Below are positions 12,341 to 24,194 of a DNA stretch of 64,000 nucleotides, piece by piece. Source of the stretch: Nepenthes gracilis (lineage: Eukaryota > Streptophyta > Magnoliopsida > Caryophyllales > Nepenthaceae); NCBI GenBank assembly GCA_033239525.1, contig BSYO01000038.1, positions 9,303,041 through 9,367,040 on the forward strand, read 5' to 3'. Numbering within the stretch: position 1 is the stretch's first letter; every line of letters begins with the position of its first letter. A program made the position numbers and the translations under genes. The notes beneath the pieces are model-generated. The model did no database searches, was not told where the DNA came from, and worked only from the letters and a program-made list of their open reading frames with translations.

Positions 12341-13545
12341 AATCCTATTTTTTCCTTTCATTTGTTTTGATTTTCCTTTTGTTTTTAAATAAAAATAACT
12401 TTACATAAAACGATAATAATTTCACACATATTTTTCAGACTATTTTTTCCTAAAAGTTTTCCATCTAATCGAAATTCTCAAAAAATTTCTTTCAATTTTT
12501 TTCTATTTTTTAAAGTCTTCTAAATTCCAAGCATGCCCTGAAGGCTTGTTTAAATCTTGAAATTTTTGAAAAAATAAAACTGTGTTTATCTGCTGATAAA
12601 CTTTAAAAGTAAGAAAACAAAAATATATTTTCTTTCTTCTGTTTATATGCAGATAGAAAATCAATGTGGAAAAGAAAATAATTTTGTTATAAAAGTATTT
12701 TATTTATTTGGTTATCAAGGAAAAACAAAGAAAATTATAACAAACCTTCAATGTTATGACACATTATATTTTTTATTGTATTTTTCTTATAAACCAAATA
12801 TAAGAAAATACTTTCCTTTATATATATATATTTCCTTTCTTCAAGTATTCTGAGGACCAAATAAAAGGAAGATGTTATCACTTGCCTAGAAGATTTTGCT
12901 GCCTTTTCTAATTAATTGCTTCCACTTCCTAATCTTGTATCACCAACAACTTGACCGCAAATAAGCTTAGGACAACATAAGAGGAGGCAATATGCAAAAT
13001 AAACATAAACTGAAAAAACATAGGGAATCACCTTCTTGGGTTGAAGTAGCTAGGACTTTTGGCCGTAGTTATTGCTTTCGAAGGACGATTTTGATGATCT
13101 TTGAAGAGGGGGGCTAATGAGATGATAATAAGATTAGACCTTAGGAAAGATGAACGAATATTACTCTCAAAGATGAGCATTAACATGCCAATTTCATGAT
13201 GTAAAATAGTTTATTGCAAGCAACCTAACGTAGCCTGAGTGTCACCATTTTCCATTTTAGAAACAAGAAAAGGGTCTTTCCAAGTGCATCTAATGGGACA
13301 AGATCAGCTTAATCATATAAAAAAATATACTATTAATTTTAACTTTTCATTGCCCAATGATAGCCAGACTTGGTCCGTGGGCCACCAAGGCTAGCCTAGT
13401 GTTGTAGCCCACAAGTAGCCGTTCCTAACATCAAGAGCCGAGATTCAATCTGGAGAAGTCTTGGGCACTGGGATGTTATTCCACCATTTGACTGGCCTTA
13501 ACTTAGTCTGCCAAGGCTTACTTCACAGCTTCACAAAAGCACCAG
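12341..13545. other. Spacer; terminal exon of TL17 expected hereabouts but not seen
   Basis: AT-rich to about 12,850, then mixed composition. I looked on the minus strand for the C-terminal exon of TL17 (family motif around LRDDQR and a cysteine-containing tail) and did not find it. At 13,360-13,500 there are paired TAGCC/GGCTAG-type words, possibly a decayed repeat. Confidence 0.4.
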
Positions 13546-13775
13546 ATGATAAATATAAATATCGACCAATATTTATTAATATCGAGGCCCTAGTATCAAC
13601 ATTTTTTAATAACGTGATAATATCATGATATATATAATATATCACAATATATTGACCATTATAACCTTGTCAACTTATAATTCTCAAATTAGTTTACCTT
13701 CAATATATATCTAATATCGATATGAATTATCTGATTTATCTAATACCATCATAGCAATGCCAATATTATTATCCA
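13546..13775 (+). repeat. GATAT-family MITE, copy A
   Basis: Member of a short AT-rich repeat family found at least 12 times here. The left end reads GATGATAAATATAAATATC and the right end AATATTATTATCC, an imperfect terminal inverted repeat. The body has CTTATAATTCTCAAA and ATATCTAATATCGATATGAA, shared with the copies at 50.8 and 52.7 kb. It lies in the region downstream of TL17 exon 6. Confidence 0.8.
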
Positions 13776-13818
13776 TGGACCAAATTAAACATGAAAATAC
13801 AGATCACATGTTGCTACA

Positions 13819-13938
13819 TGTATCAACTTTCAAGTCTAATTGTGACAGCAGAAGATATCACATGACAAGGTATCAATTCTGGATACCTGCTTCTGTTATA
13901 ATTGAACCTCTAAAAGATGTGTTCCCTGTAGTTGGTGC
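13819..13938 (-). pseudogene. Duplicated 3' half of TL17 exon 6 plus donor and intron start
   Basis: This 120-bp block is a diverged copy (about 86% by eye) of 17,387-17,505. On the minus strand it still encodes TTGNTSFRGSIIT followed by the exon's splice donor (G|GTATCC) and intron start, but it lacks the 5' half of the exon and an acceptor. It abuts, through ~10 extra bases, the left LTR of the 13,949-17,386 element, while the intact copy abuts the right LTR. It therefore behaves like an oversized target-site duplication. Confidence 0.8.
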
Positions 13939-13948
13939 GTAATTGGTG

Positions 13949-14358
13949 TGTAAGAATCCAAACCAAATCATATAAATTTTTATATAATTTTTATTATATT
14001 TTTAAATTTTTTTAGGATTTTACATAAATTTAATTTGAATTTTAATATTATAAAAAATTAGATATCCCATTATAAAATTAAGGATTTTTAATATATACTA
14101 ATATTAAAAGCCAAAAGATCCAAAACACTTTATACAAGGAAATGAATTCAATAAATCTTCTTCCATATCCAATTATAACTTGTTACTATTGATTGATTAC
14201 TTACATTTTTATATTTTTAACTAGCAACTTACGTTTTTAATATTCTCGATACTATATGCTTTCACGTGTCTGCATCCCTACATCAACCCTCATGCTTAAG
14301 TGTGCTCAAGGGTCAACTTGGCTGAATTCTCGCCCCTAATGGAAATAGACATGCCACA
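13949..14358 (+). repeat. 5' LTR of the gypsy element at TL17
   Basis: Aligns along its length with 17,009-17,386, with about one difference in four to five positions plus indels by eye, so the insertion is old. It starts TGTAAGAATCC and ends GCCACA. The PBS-like TGGTATCA starts 36 bp further on, farther than usual. Confidence 0.82.
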
Positions 14359-17008
14359 CGTTATTTGTGACTATAAAATTCGGATAGTGATAATTGGTAT
14401 CAAACTGAGACTTAAGTGAGAAGCAGCAAGAAAGGCATTGGTTTTGTAAAAAGCTCACATGGTAGGATAATGACAGCCCAAGTGACACTACAGTTAACTA
14501 CTCAAATGACTCCTACGATCAAGCTGGCTACTCAAACGATTCATGTGTTTCATCCAACAATAGTGAATCATCTTAAAGGTCTTGAGAGAAGCCCAAGACA
14601 AATCTTTCGACAAGATAGAAAGATAGGTGGAAAGCCTCATCAACCAATTGATGTCCTTTAAAGAAGTGGTCAATGACCTAATTGAAAACATTCACGAGTC
14701 AATAAAAGTGCTATAAGAAGAGAATGCTGAGCTCATCGATAAGGTGAGCCTTCCACTGTGCATTATCACAACTAATGGCAATGCTTTCAATAATAATAGA
14801 GCAAACCCTCCGAAACCTTACTCATACCGGAGGCTTGTGATATTTGAAGGAGTTTGACAACTTCATCTTGGATCTGAAACACTACTTTAGGGCAGCAAAT
14901 ATGAATTCGAATGGGGCCAAAGTTTCAATGGCAAGAATATACTAACCAGTGATGCCAAAATATGGCAATGCACCAAATATGAGAAAATTACCCATGAAGA
15001 TTGAGCATCAACTTGTTAGAAAATTTTAAGAGAAAACTGATGACATAGTTCTACCTTGAAAATATTAAATTCATAGCACAAAAGAAACTAAAATAGTTCA
15101 AGCACATAGGGACAATTAAAGGTTACGTCAAAGTCTTCTTTGCATATATGTTAGACATTAAAGACATGTCTGACAAAGATCATTTCTTCCATTTTATTGA
15201 TAATTTAGAGTTGTGGGCATAGACGGACAATGAGTACAAGATTTAAATTCCGCTTAAAATAGAGCTAAAAGACTTGTTAACTATAATATTGACAACCACG
15301 ATAGAGGGAATAGTGATAATCTATTAAAAATGCCCGTGCAAGTGCATCCAACATCAAGAAATGAGAAAGTAAACCAAGAGCGGAGGAAGTAACTTTCAAA
15401 AAAATTTGTCGAAAATGAACTCTAGAGCTTCAAAAGAAGTTTCAGTACATTGGCAAGTAAGAAGACGTCTTCTAATGGGTGTTTCTCGTGCGATGAGCAG
15501 TATAAGGCAACACAATGCCCACACAAAAAAAACTCTAAGTGCACTACAAGGAAAAAGTAATCAACTAGGGCCAGGAAATGATAAGAACAATGAAGACCAA
15601 ACTAGAAGTTCACCTTTTGTATGCCATGGAAAAATATGCTCAAATATCCACCAAGTCCACAAATCTAATGTACGTGGAAATCCAAATTGATGACAACAAT
15701 ATTCATCACACCATGGTACACATGGGCACCACTCATAACTTTGTAGATGGAACTTAAACGAGTTGATTGGATATTCAGCTAAAGTGAGATGGCAACAACA
15801 TGAAAGCCGTGAATTCAAATACAAAGCACACCCTTGGTGTCAACAAGAAAAAAATTAAACATTAGAAATCGATAAGGTTGTTGAAACCCCTCACCATACC
15901 TAGTAGACCCTAGGGAAGTGTTTTCCTTGACTTCATTACTAGGTTCCCCAATGTTGGTAAGTACCTAAATATCTTGTTGGTCGTGGATTGCCTCTCAAAA
16001 TACACTACTTTTGTTCCAACATCAAGACATTATTCAAAGGAGGAGATAATGCCCTTTTTTTTAAGCACACCATCAAATACCAGGAAATGCCCTAAAGCCT
16101 TATTAGTGACAGATTTGGCCACTTAATCGAAACCTTTTGATAAGAACTCTTTATACTACTTGATTCAAAATTGAATATCTCATTAAGTTACCACTCTCAA
16201 ACTAAACGTCAAATGAAGTGATTCAATAGCCTATTTGAGAAGTACCTTCACAATTTTGAGTGCCAATCACAATGATTGGGTGAAGATCCTTAATATTACT
16301 CAATTTTGTTTTAATAATCAGAAGTATTCTTCTTTAAACAAGAGTCCTTTGATATTGTAACAAATTAAAAGCCGCTTCTTTTACACACAGTGGTCAAGCC
16401 ATGTAAAGGAAATAGTCATTGTGATTACAACTTTGCTCAAGAGTGGAAGTAGAATACATAGATTGTTAAAACCTACTTAGAAAAGGCCTCATCGAACTAA
16501 GAAGTGGGCATACCATAAAAAGTAGCCTATGCAATTCAATATGAGATCTTGTATTAATGAAGTTCCTTCAAGAGCAAATGCAATTCATTAGAGGAAGAAA
16601 TAAGTGCTTTCTATAAATATATGAAAGCACTGTCCATAGTAATGCTCTTGTTGGGAAGGCCTCATACAAGATAAATTCTCCTAAATAAATAAAGATCCAC
16701 CCATTTTTTCATAAGAGCTATTTGAAACTATATTATTTCAACAAGGAAAAACCTTCATGCAACATTTTGTAGCGAACCAACATCAAACTAAAGCCACCAC
16801 CAATCTCATAAGTTTGAAGAGATCATTGACAAACGAAAGATGACGATATTAACCAAAAAGAAGAAAAAAGAGCTCGTGAAGTTGAGGGGGAGACCAATAG
16901 AAAAACAAACTAAAAACTTACTAAAAACATAAAACTAAAGAGATGAGAGATAAAATATACACCAAGCATCAAGTCAACAAGGATATCGACAACTTAATAA
17001 AGGGAGGA

Positions 17009-17386
17009 TGTGAGAATCCAAGTTGTCTATATAAATTTTTTCATAATTTTTTCTTGAATCTTTGAATTTTTATAGGAATTTAAGTAAATTGAATTTGAAT
17101 TATAGTAATATAGAAAAATTAGATACCCAAGTTAGAAATTTCTAATGTATACTAGTGCCAAATAGGGAATGAATTTAAAAATCTTCTGTCATATTCGATT
17201 ATTGCCTGCTACTATTAATTACTTAATCGTATTTTAGCACTTTTAACTAGTGGCATACTTGTGTTCAATATTTTCAACATTGTGTGTTTTCTCGTGATTA
17301 CGTCGTGGGATTGACCTTCACACTTAAGTATACTCAATGGTCAACTTGGCTAACTTCTGACTCCCAACAAGAGAAAACACGCCACA
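17009..17386 (+). repeat. 3' LTR of the gypsy element at TL17
   Basis: Directly follows the polypurine tract and is directly followed by the intact copy of the duplicated TL17 segment at 17,387. No 5-bp TSD is visible: left flank TGGTG, right flank TGTAT. Confidence 0.85.
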
Positions 17387-17505
17387 TGTATGAATTTTAA
17401 GTCTAATTGTGACAGCAAAAGAGATCACATGATAAGATATCGTTTCTAGGTACCTGCTCCCGTTATAATTGAACCTCTGAAAGACGTGTTGCCTGTAGCC
17501 AGTGC
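17387..17505 (-). repeat. Intact copy of the ~120-bp duplicated segment (exon 6 3' half and intron start)
   Basis: Starts TGTAT immediately after the 3' LTR and ends inside exon 6. It matches 13,819-13,938. This copy keeps continuity with the rest of exon 6, so it is the ancestral position. Confidence 0.8.
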
Positions 17506-20500
17506 ACCTTCCAAGTTAGCATGGGTTAAATTTGCCTGCAAAAAGAGACAAGAATTTATATAAGCCTTGACGAGACCTGAATCAATAACCGGGAGAGGTG
17601 ATAAAAATTCAAAAGGCACAGCAAAATATCACTTATACATGCAACTACAGCAATGAAGTTACGAAATCTAAATAGTTGGCCTTTCTCAGACCATTTTTTG
17701 ACCCCCTTTAATTTTCTAATTTTTTATTTTTTATTTTTTTAAAAACACTTTTTTTTTCCATATATGAAAAAGGGTTGTGTAAAGGTTGTAAACGGGGTCA
17801 TACAAATAAAGGGGCTCTAACATGAACTCTTAATGCGACGCTTGATACAGATGGTATCACTTTTACATGCAACTACAGCAATAAAGCTACCAGGAAATCT
17901 CGGAGTTGACCAGTTTCAAACCAATTTTCATTTAAAGGGGGTGGACCCCTTTTAATATTCTCATTTTTTTTTTTTTTTTTACGACTTTTTTTCTATATAT
18001 GGAAAAGAGATGTATAAAGATCGTAAAAGGGTTGCACAAATAGAGGGATTTTAACATTAACTCTTGTGCAACTCTAGATATAGATGATATGTTGACTAGT
18101 GCAGCTATTAACCAGCCTGTGCCATGGGCTCAATCATCACTGCCCTCTCCACTTTATAAAGCTGGGAAGTGTAAAAAAACACAAAATAACTTTGATTTAT
18201 CAGGAAGTTTCAATGGATTGGAAGAGGCTTAAACTCCAACTTAGGATGACTTTAGTAGCTATTGAGCCTACCCCCTAGCCAACGATGCAACCGCTCCAGA
18301 TAAGCATATTTTACGCAGTGGATGTAATGTGGGGTGCAGTCAGCAGGTTCAGCAACTTGGAACATGAGCTTATTGTGGGCATCTTCATGGCAGGCATGCT
18401 GAAACAGGTTTAACACTTGAGGATTATTCATAAATTTTAGGTCCCTATACCTGAGTTCAACCTCAGATTGGGAGATGGCCTTAAAATTCTAGGAGCCCAT
18501 ATATAGAATGGAATACTAAGGATTAAAAGGGAAGCAACAGTCCCCTACAGAACTGATCAAAAGCCCATGTCACCTGAGGTGAAAGATGTGAGCTAGAAAA
18601 GTAAATATTAACGATCATATCAAGCCCTTATACTTCAAGTACTCAGCAACACTCAAAAAGTGGAACTAACGAAAAGGTCAATATGCAAAACTTCTATGGC
18701 TCCAATGTAACAGGAGTGAAGAACAGCCTGACTTGGCCAGAAGAAAACAGGTAGAGCGGCATGGCATTGGCATCAGACATTAAGGCAAGAGAAGTGAGCA
18801 AGTCTCAATCAGAGCCTAGGCAAGCATAACGTGTGATAATCTGACCTAGATCAAGGACATAATTCCTTTCTAGTCTGGTATAGGGTATCAACCCTACCTA
18901 TCTATAAATGAAAATATTAATATCGAACATATTTGAAAATATGTATCGATAATAGCTACACTAGAAGAAAAATTTTTTTTTTTTTTTTTTTTGAAGAATC
19001 ATTAGTAGGCAAATATTGAGTATATTGACAAATATGTTGAATATTGACAAATGTATCACTGTTACGATAACATATCCCATTTATGCTGTGATATTGAGGG
19101 GGCCCAATACCAATATATATTAGCTGATATTTTCATCCAAAGTCCTATGCCTTAAGGTCCATGCAATTCAAAAGTCTCTTAATAGCCGAAGAATGAGCAT
19201 TTTCTTAGGGCATCCTAGAAACATACATAGGGTAGACAGGACACATATTTCAAGTCCATTCCCATTAGATTAGTATTTCTCCACCCCCAAGAACTTACCA
19301 AAAAGAAGTGTACGTTGGTAACCACCAACATAGCATCTGAAAGCTTCAATGCAGTACGTCTTTAAAAAATAAAGAACATTTCCATAAAAGAACTGACTAT
19401 GGCCAATTGTTAAACATGTTACAGGAACTCCTACGCCAAAAAACCCAGTGATCCATATGCACCCAGATTTTGCACCACATCCAGGTTTAGACACATCCTA
19501 CAAATGTGAATGCCACCTATATACTTTCATTGCAAAGGGAAAAATAAGGTGCAAAGAACAAGGCTGCTTCAATGAGTGAGCAATTAAAGTGAGGTGAAGC
19601 GGTAGGATGGTACTTTGCATCCTCCCCATTTTAGGTCCCTCTTTATATGAAAAGGGGCCTATGAAGGGAATGGTCAGTTCACTCAGAAAGTTGACTATAA
19701 AAAGTCATTTCCCACGTAATAATCTTTGAGATATTATGGTCATTACAAATTGCAAATTATGGTTAAGATGCAGTTGATACCAGAGGGAGCAACTAATAGC
19801 TCAAAGACAACAACTTATGAAATTCAGGCACAAAGTGTGGCACATATTAATCGAGTGCATAAAAAATCATTAGACAATAAATCACCTTAGCCACATTAGC
19901 CAGGGAAAAATCAGCACCTCTTAGATCAGCATCGGACAGATCAGCCCCTGAATTACAAGACAAAGAACAAAGTTTAATGTGGTATGTAGTTATAAATATG
20001 GAAAGATATGACATCAGGGTCTAAAACAATATGGAATAGTCCACAGGAGAAATTAACCCGTATAATTGGTGAATTATTTCACAACCTTAACATCAAAAGC
20101 ACCTATTGAGATGAGGTGACATTAGCAATTTTATAGTTCTCTGACCTCATTGGTATAAGACATGTTTTGACAGAATCCAGAAAAGTGTGTTTTCCTCAAA
20201 GACCCTCCGATGATCACACCTCTGACACATCACAAAATTTTTGCCCCTACCCATCCCGTTTGTCTTGTCCACTATTGATTTCAATCCCTCCTATTGCCAA
20301 AAAATGAAAGAAAAATAAAGGAAAAAAAAACTTTGTTCAACCACCATAACCAACCTTGGTCAATAATGAATAAGATAAAGAAGCCTACTTTCAGAGGGAT
20401 AAAATCTTTGTACTGCTTCTATGTCATACCATCATACCTGTAATACCTTTTACAAATCACTGGTATTCAACAAATGAATTCTTCCACAAATCTCTTCATT

Positions 20501-23500
20501 TTTCCTTCACCATAAAAATATAAACTCCTCAGCACCTTGATAATCCACTGCCATCAGTACCCCACAACCATTGATAAAACTCCTTGAATCACCCACAACA
20601 ATAAAGGATTGGCAATCTCATATTTTTTTCCTAACCCAAAGAGTTTCCCACTCAACAATGGGTTTCCAAACTTTCCAATACAACTCCTAAGATCGCTGAC
20701 ATCCAAGGAAAGAGGAGTCTGGTCAAACATTATCCAGTGCAATCTCATGACAGTGAATACAATTTATTTTTCAATTACTTGGATGCTCCAAAATTGGTTA
20801 ATTCCTTAGGCCTCCATCAAAGTCTTCAATCTATGTCTGTCATAGAAGCTAATTTACAATGATAGCTTGACAAAGACATCCCAGATATTTGATTTATAAT
20901 TTATTTTATCATTGGTAATTAAATATTTTGTCATGTCTTATATGTTTCTAAAATTATTTAGTTTCAGTAGTCTCTAGAATAACTATAGAATGGTATATCT
21001 TTATCTTTTTATTTTAGGTAGTGGTTAATTCAGAAATTATATTTGTTTTTTAATTAATCAGAAGTAGGGTATCTCAATATAAGGATTATAATTTTATTAT
21101 TTAGTAATAAATAATAAGTATGGATGAATGATACAATAAGTATACTTGATGCCTAATTATCTCTCTCTTTACCCCTTGCTTGTCTTCCCCTGCCCTCTTG
21201 CCTGTCTCTTTTATCTCTTCCTTATCATCCCTACTTCTTTTCCTTCTCTCTCTTTCTCTTCTTCCCTCTTATACCATGCACCATAGCTCCTCATCATTTT
21301 CTCAACTTATGAACAAAACTTTGGCGACAATTCAGTTCCATCAAAAAGAGGTCTGGTCAAACATTGGCCTAGCGAGAACATCTGTAACCACTTCCCATCT
21401 TGGAACACAGGAAAAAATGCATCTTATGCAGTCGCACATTGAAAATAAATATCGGATATGAAGACAAGAAAGATAAGTGGTCCACGATTTTACATGGTCA
21501 AATAAGAATGGTAAACATCAGATATGAAAACAAGAGTCACCATCCTACCACATTTGACCATGTCAAATGGAAAAGAAACAGGATAACATATTGCACAAGG
21601 CTTCTTGCATTTGCAAACACCGAAGAGTTTAAGATATAAATATCCTTATATTGCTATATCAAGGCTCAACCTTACAATGTCAAATATAGCAAAAGTTAAA
21701 AAAGGGATACAAAGAAATAGTAACAAGGTGAGGGAGAGGGGGGGCAATTCTCTCTATAGTTTCTTACCCCCACATAGTTAAACACCAACTGTTAGCATGC
21801 TTAACTTCTGCTTATATGGTGACATTTTTCAATTTGACAAATAGTGAACATAATTTGGTTAACCATTTTCTATATGCAAGGAAGAATATTTCTAATTGTA
21901 AATTGCATAGTACTAAGAAGGTATGGTTCCAAACTTGACTGACAAAAGCCATTTGGCAGATAAATTAAAAGTCATTTGTGCCCCCTACATTGTGGCTATG
22001 TGATTTCCAATGTGAATAATTGTTACTTGCAGCAACAAATTACAGATAGTAGAGTGCAAACTGAACTCATTAATAATGAACATGAAAGCAGGCACTAAAT
22101 AATTCAGTCCAACTACCAGGCAAGTTGAAGTCCCTGTAATAAAACAAATTCTTTTTTTTGGGCTCAAACTGGCAAAATTAACAAATCTAACATTCTACTA
22201 ATAGATGTGCTTTGGATTGGTTTGGATCTCTACTAACATTTTTAGTTGAAAGAATCCTAGAGTTTGTTTAATTGGGAGGAAAAATTGGTTTTTCCACAAC
22301 AACATAAAATCTAAAAAAAAAAGTTGGTTGCCAGTTTTCTAGTTGTAAAATTGGAACCTATTTTTCAATTTCCCTACTTTGTACTTTATTTTTGGAAACT
22401 CAAAACATAAAAAAATGCTATTTTAAGAATTTCCCACTATTCATAAAGAAGTATTTTCCATATTTTTCTAAACCTGGCTTATGTACTAATCTTTTGAGAG
22501 TATATGATAGTGGTATATATTTGCAAAATTTGAGGTAATTTTATAATTTCTAAGGATAGCTTGAAGTAATTTCATAATCAATTATGTTTAAATTTTGTCT
22601 TTTTCCATTAGAATTACCAATAACTTGATGCAAGTTTTCCACCGTTACAAACATTATGTTTACATATTAAAGAAAACAGTTATATCACTTGATATGAGGA
22701 ACTAAAACTCAGCCCTCTTATCGACATTTAGGTTAAACCCTAGCATTTCATATAACTAAAAATTTTCTCATTAGGCATCATTAATTCATTGACAAAATTG
22801 AATTAATTATGTTGTCGATAATTTAAAGAATCGACACCATTAGAAATTAATTTTGATAGTTGCATTTAAAATACTAACAATTAAATTCCATATTTTTTAG
22901 ACTCGACTCATTAACTTGACGAGCTTAAAACAAGGTCTGAGCACAACCTATTAAGTTCATGAGTTAACTTGAATAAATTGTGCTGAAACTTATGACCAAG
23001 TTATCACAAATCTAGTTCAAGCTGTTGGTTTGTCATACAAGAATGCAAGAGTAATGTTCTGTTTAAAAGTTTACTTAGCCAAAAAAGGTCTGTGTTAAAA
23101 CTTTCTCATTACCAAAACATGCGCATGAAGTAGGTTTAAATATACCTTTAAGCTTATTGAATCGAGCTCAAACAAGCTTTAACCAATAATTTGAATCATA
23201 ATTGCATATCGATGATGCATTGCTAACAATTATTAACAAGCAATATCTGAAAAAATTGGTGCAATTCTCACAAAAACAAATAAACAATTAAACAGATCCT
23301 AGCAACTCAAGCATTCCTGGAGTGATCATTAACTTATGTTTGACACAAATCGCACTTGTTTATAAGAGATGGCAAATGGCGAATTAAACCTGTCAAATCA
23401 GAATCAAAAAAGCTCGCGCCGATCAATTTCGCGCCTTTAAATTTCGCCTGTCGCAATATTGACTGCAATAAAGGATGTAAAGAATTCAATCGATCACAAG

Positions 23501-24131
23501 CTAACAACTTACTTAGAAAAAACCACAAAAAATAAAAGAAGAGAGTAAACAGAGAGAAGTAGCACACCGTCTTAAAATCTTGCTTGATTAAGCTCTTCCC
23601 ACTGAAGTCCTTCCCGGATAAATCTTGGCCTCTCGTCACTTCCTGGCCGTACGGCCCTCCTCCCTTCCCGCATTATTCCATTGAAATTCCAAAAAAAAAA
23701 AAAGAATTAAAAACTAACCAATCTTCAGAAACAGAGGCAAACACAACAGCGTGGAAACGAAAGTACCTTGAAAGCAAGAGCAGGGTCGACGAACAACAGA
23801 GGAAGAGAGAGAAGAGCAATCAAGCCCGCCCTAGCAATCGGCTCTCCCAAAGACCATGATAACCGATGCAATTGCGTATCAGAAATTTGAATAACGCCCT
23901 TAAGTGCCTGAAAATTCCAAAATCAAGTATCAGTTTAACATTATCCTGCACATTTTGAAGAGGAAATGGAGATAGAAATATGAATAATGGTGGTGAAGAA
24001 GAAAAGTGTACTTGGTGCGCAGGAGGACAGCGTGGAGTAGAGAAAGAAAGTGAACGCAGTTGAGGGTTGAGGAGACTGGCGGGAGGTTTTGGATGGATTT
24101 GAGCATTGGCGGAGAAATTGACCAGTGCCAT
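17454..24131 (-). CDS. Thylakoid lumenal 17.4-kDa pentapeptide-repeat protein, exons 1-6 (3' end not found)
   Basis: Exons on the minus strand: 24,131-24,012; 23,907-23,767; 23,663-23,568; 23,462-23,390; 19,947-19,886; 17,535-17,454. All junctions keep frame, with GT donors and AG acceptors, giving 191 residues plus a split codon. Residues 1-~62 look like a Ser/Pro-rich chloroplast transit peptide starting MALVNFSANAQ. Residues ~63-85 form a hydrophobic lumen-targeting segment ending PALA, with predicted cleavage before FKGGGPYG. From ~96 pentapeptide repeats (A[D/N]LxG type: GQDLSGKDFSGK, ADLSDADLRGADF, ANLTHANLEGA) would form a right-handed beta helix in the thylakoid lumen; the family's biochemical role is not settled. 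Arabidopsis TL17 is about 236 residues, so ~40 C-terminal residues are missing. Reading past the exon 6 donor gives a stop after two codons. Intron 4 is 3.4 kb and intron 5 is 2.35 kb. The gene may be intact with a far exon, or truncated. Confidence 0.88.
17626..18095. repeat. Tandem ~227-bp direct repeat in TL17 intron 5
   Basis: Two units share ACATGCAACTACAGCAAT (starts 17,638 and 17,865), a TTTTAAT...T-rich tract, a TATATG(G)AAAAG stretch and an ACATTAACTCTT/ACATGAACTCTT end. They differ mainly in the length of the poly-T tract. Confidence 0.75.
18252..18479 (-). CDS. Unidentified exon-like open segment inside TL17 intron 5
   Basis: An uninterrupted minus-strand frame of ~75 codons ends in TAA at 18,252. 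It is preceded by an AG acceptor-like site (TTTTAAG) and no ATG, as expected for a terminal exon. It includes DLKFMNNPQVLNLFQHACHE, then KLMFQVAEPADCTPHYIHC, then VKYAYLERLHRWLGG. The mix of Cys/His/Trp with regular spacing looks like real protein rather than chance, but I do not recognise the family. It could be a captured gene fragment, an alternative last exon or a chance frame. It is not part of the TL17 protein. Confidence 0.35.
   Translation of the reverse strand, partial: AISQSEVELRYRDLKFMNNPQVLNLFQHACHEDAHNKLMFQVAEPADCTPHYIHCVKYAYLERLHRWLGGRLNSY
18905..19138 (-). repeat. GATAT-family MITE, copy B
   Basis: Left end AAATGAAAATATTAATATCG, right end GATATTTTCATCC, in reverse orientation, with an internal poly-T tract at ~18,967-18,990. 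It lies within TL17 intron 5. Confidence 0.75.
19951..23389. other. TL17 intron 4 (3.4 kb)
   Basis: No convincing gene inside. The short frames at 20,554-20,748 (minus) and 21,180-21,639 (plus) match no family that I know. A short direct repeat (AGAGG..TCTGGTCAAACATT, ~20,711 and ~21,346) and an AATTGGGAGGAAAAATTGG patch near 22,270 hint at small decayed transposons. Confidence 0.5.
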
Positions 24132-24185
24132 TGCCGTTTGCTCGAGTAGCAGCTGAACCGTACAGGACCTTTCTGATTGGAAGCT
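24132..24185 (-). promoter_or_regulatory. Short leader/promoter of TL17
   Basis: Upstream of the ATG at 24,131 on the minus strand is GC-moderate sequence with a CCAAT word (~24,176-24,180), before composition drops sharply to AT-rich at ~24,195. The transcription start is not determinable from sequence. Confidence 0.3.
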
Positions 24186-24194
24186 ATGGATCTG

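Larger units (their letters stand above)
13949..17386 (+). mobile_element. Internally deleted Ty3/gypsy element with two LTRs
   Basis: Direct LTRs (13,949-14,358 starting TGTAAGAATCC; 17,009-17,386 starting TGTGAGAATCC, both ending GCCACA) enclose a damaged interior. A PBS-like TGGTATCA lies at 14,395 and a polypurine tract AAAGGGAGGA (16,999-17,008) abuts the 3' LTR. Protein traces in order: gag (LDIKDMSDKDHFFHF-like, ~15,151-15,195), a protease-like MGTTHNFVD (~15,722-15,750, catalytic Asp position lost), integrase core with VVDCLSKYTTFVPTSRHYSKEE (15,973-16,045, interrupted only by divergence) and a chromodomain-like KELVKLRGRPIE tail (~16,870-16,905). Reverse transcriptase was not found, so the element is deleted there. 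It sits in the TL17 intron after exon 6, in opposite orientation to the gene. Confidence 0.85.

Noticed and set aside
20554..21639. Short ORFs in TL17 intron 4
   Set aside because: No conserved domain, no splice logic, and both strands are open by chance in AT-rich DNA.
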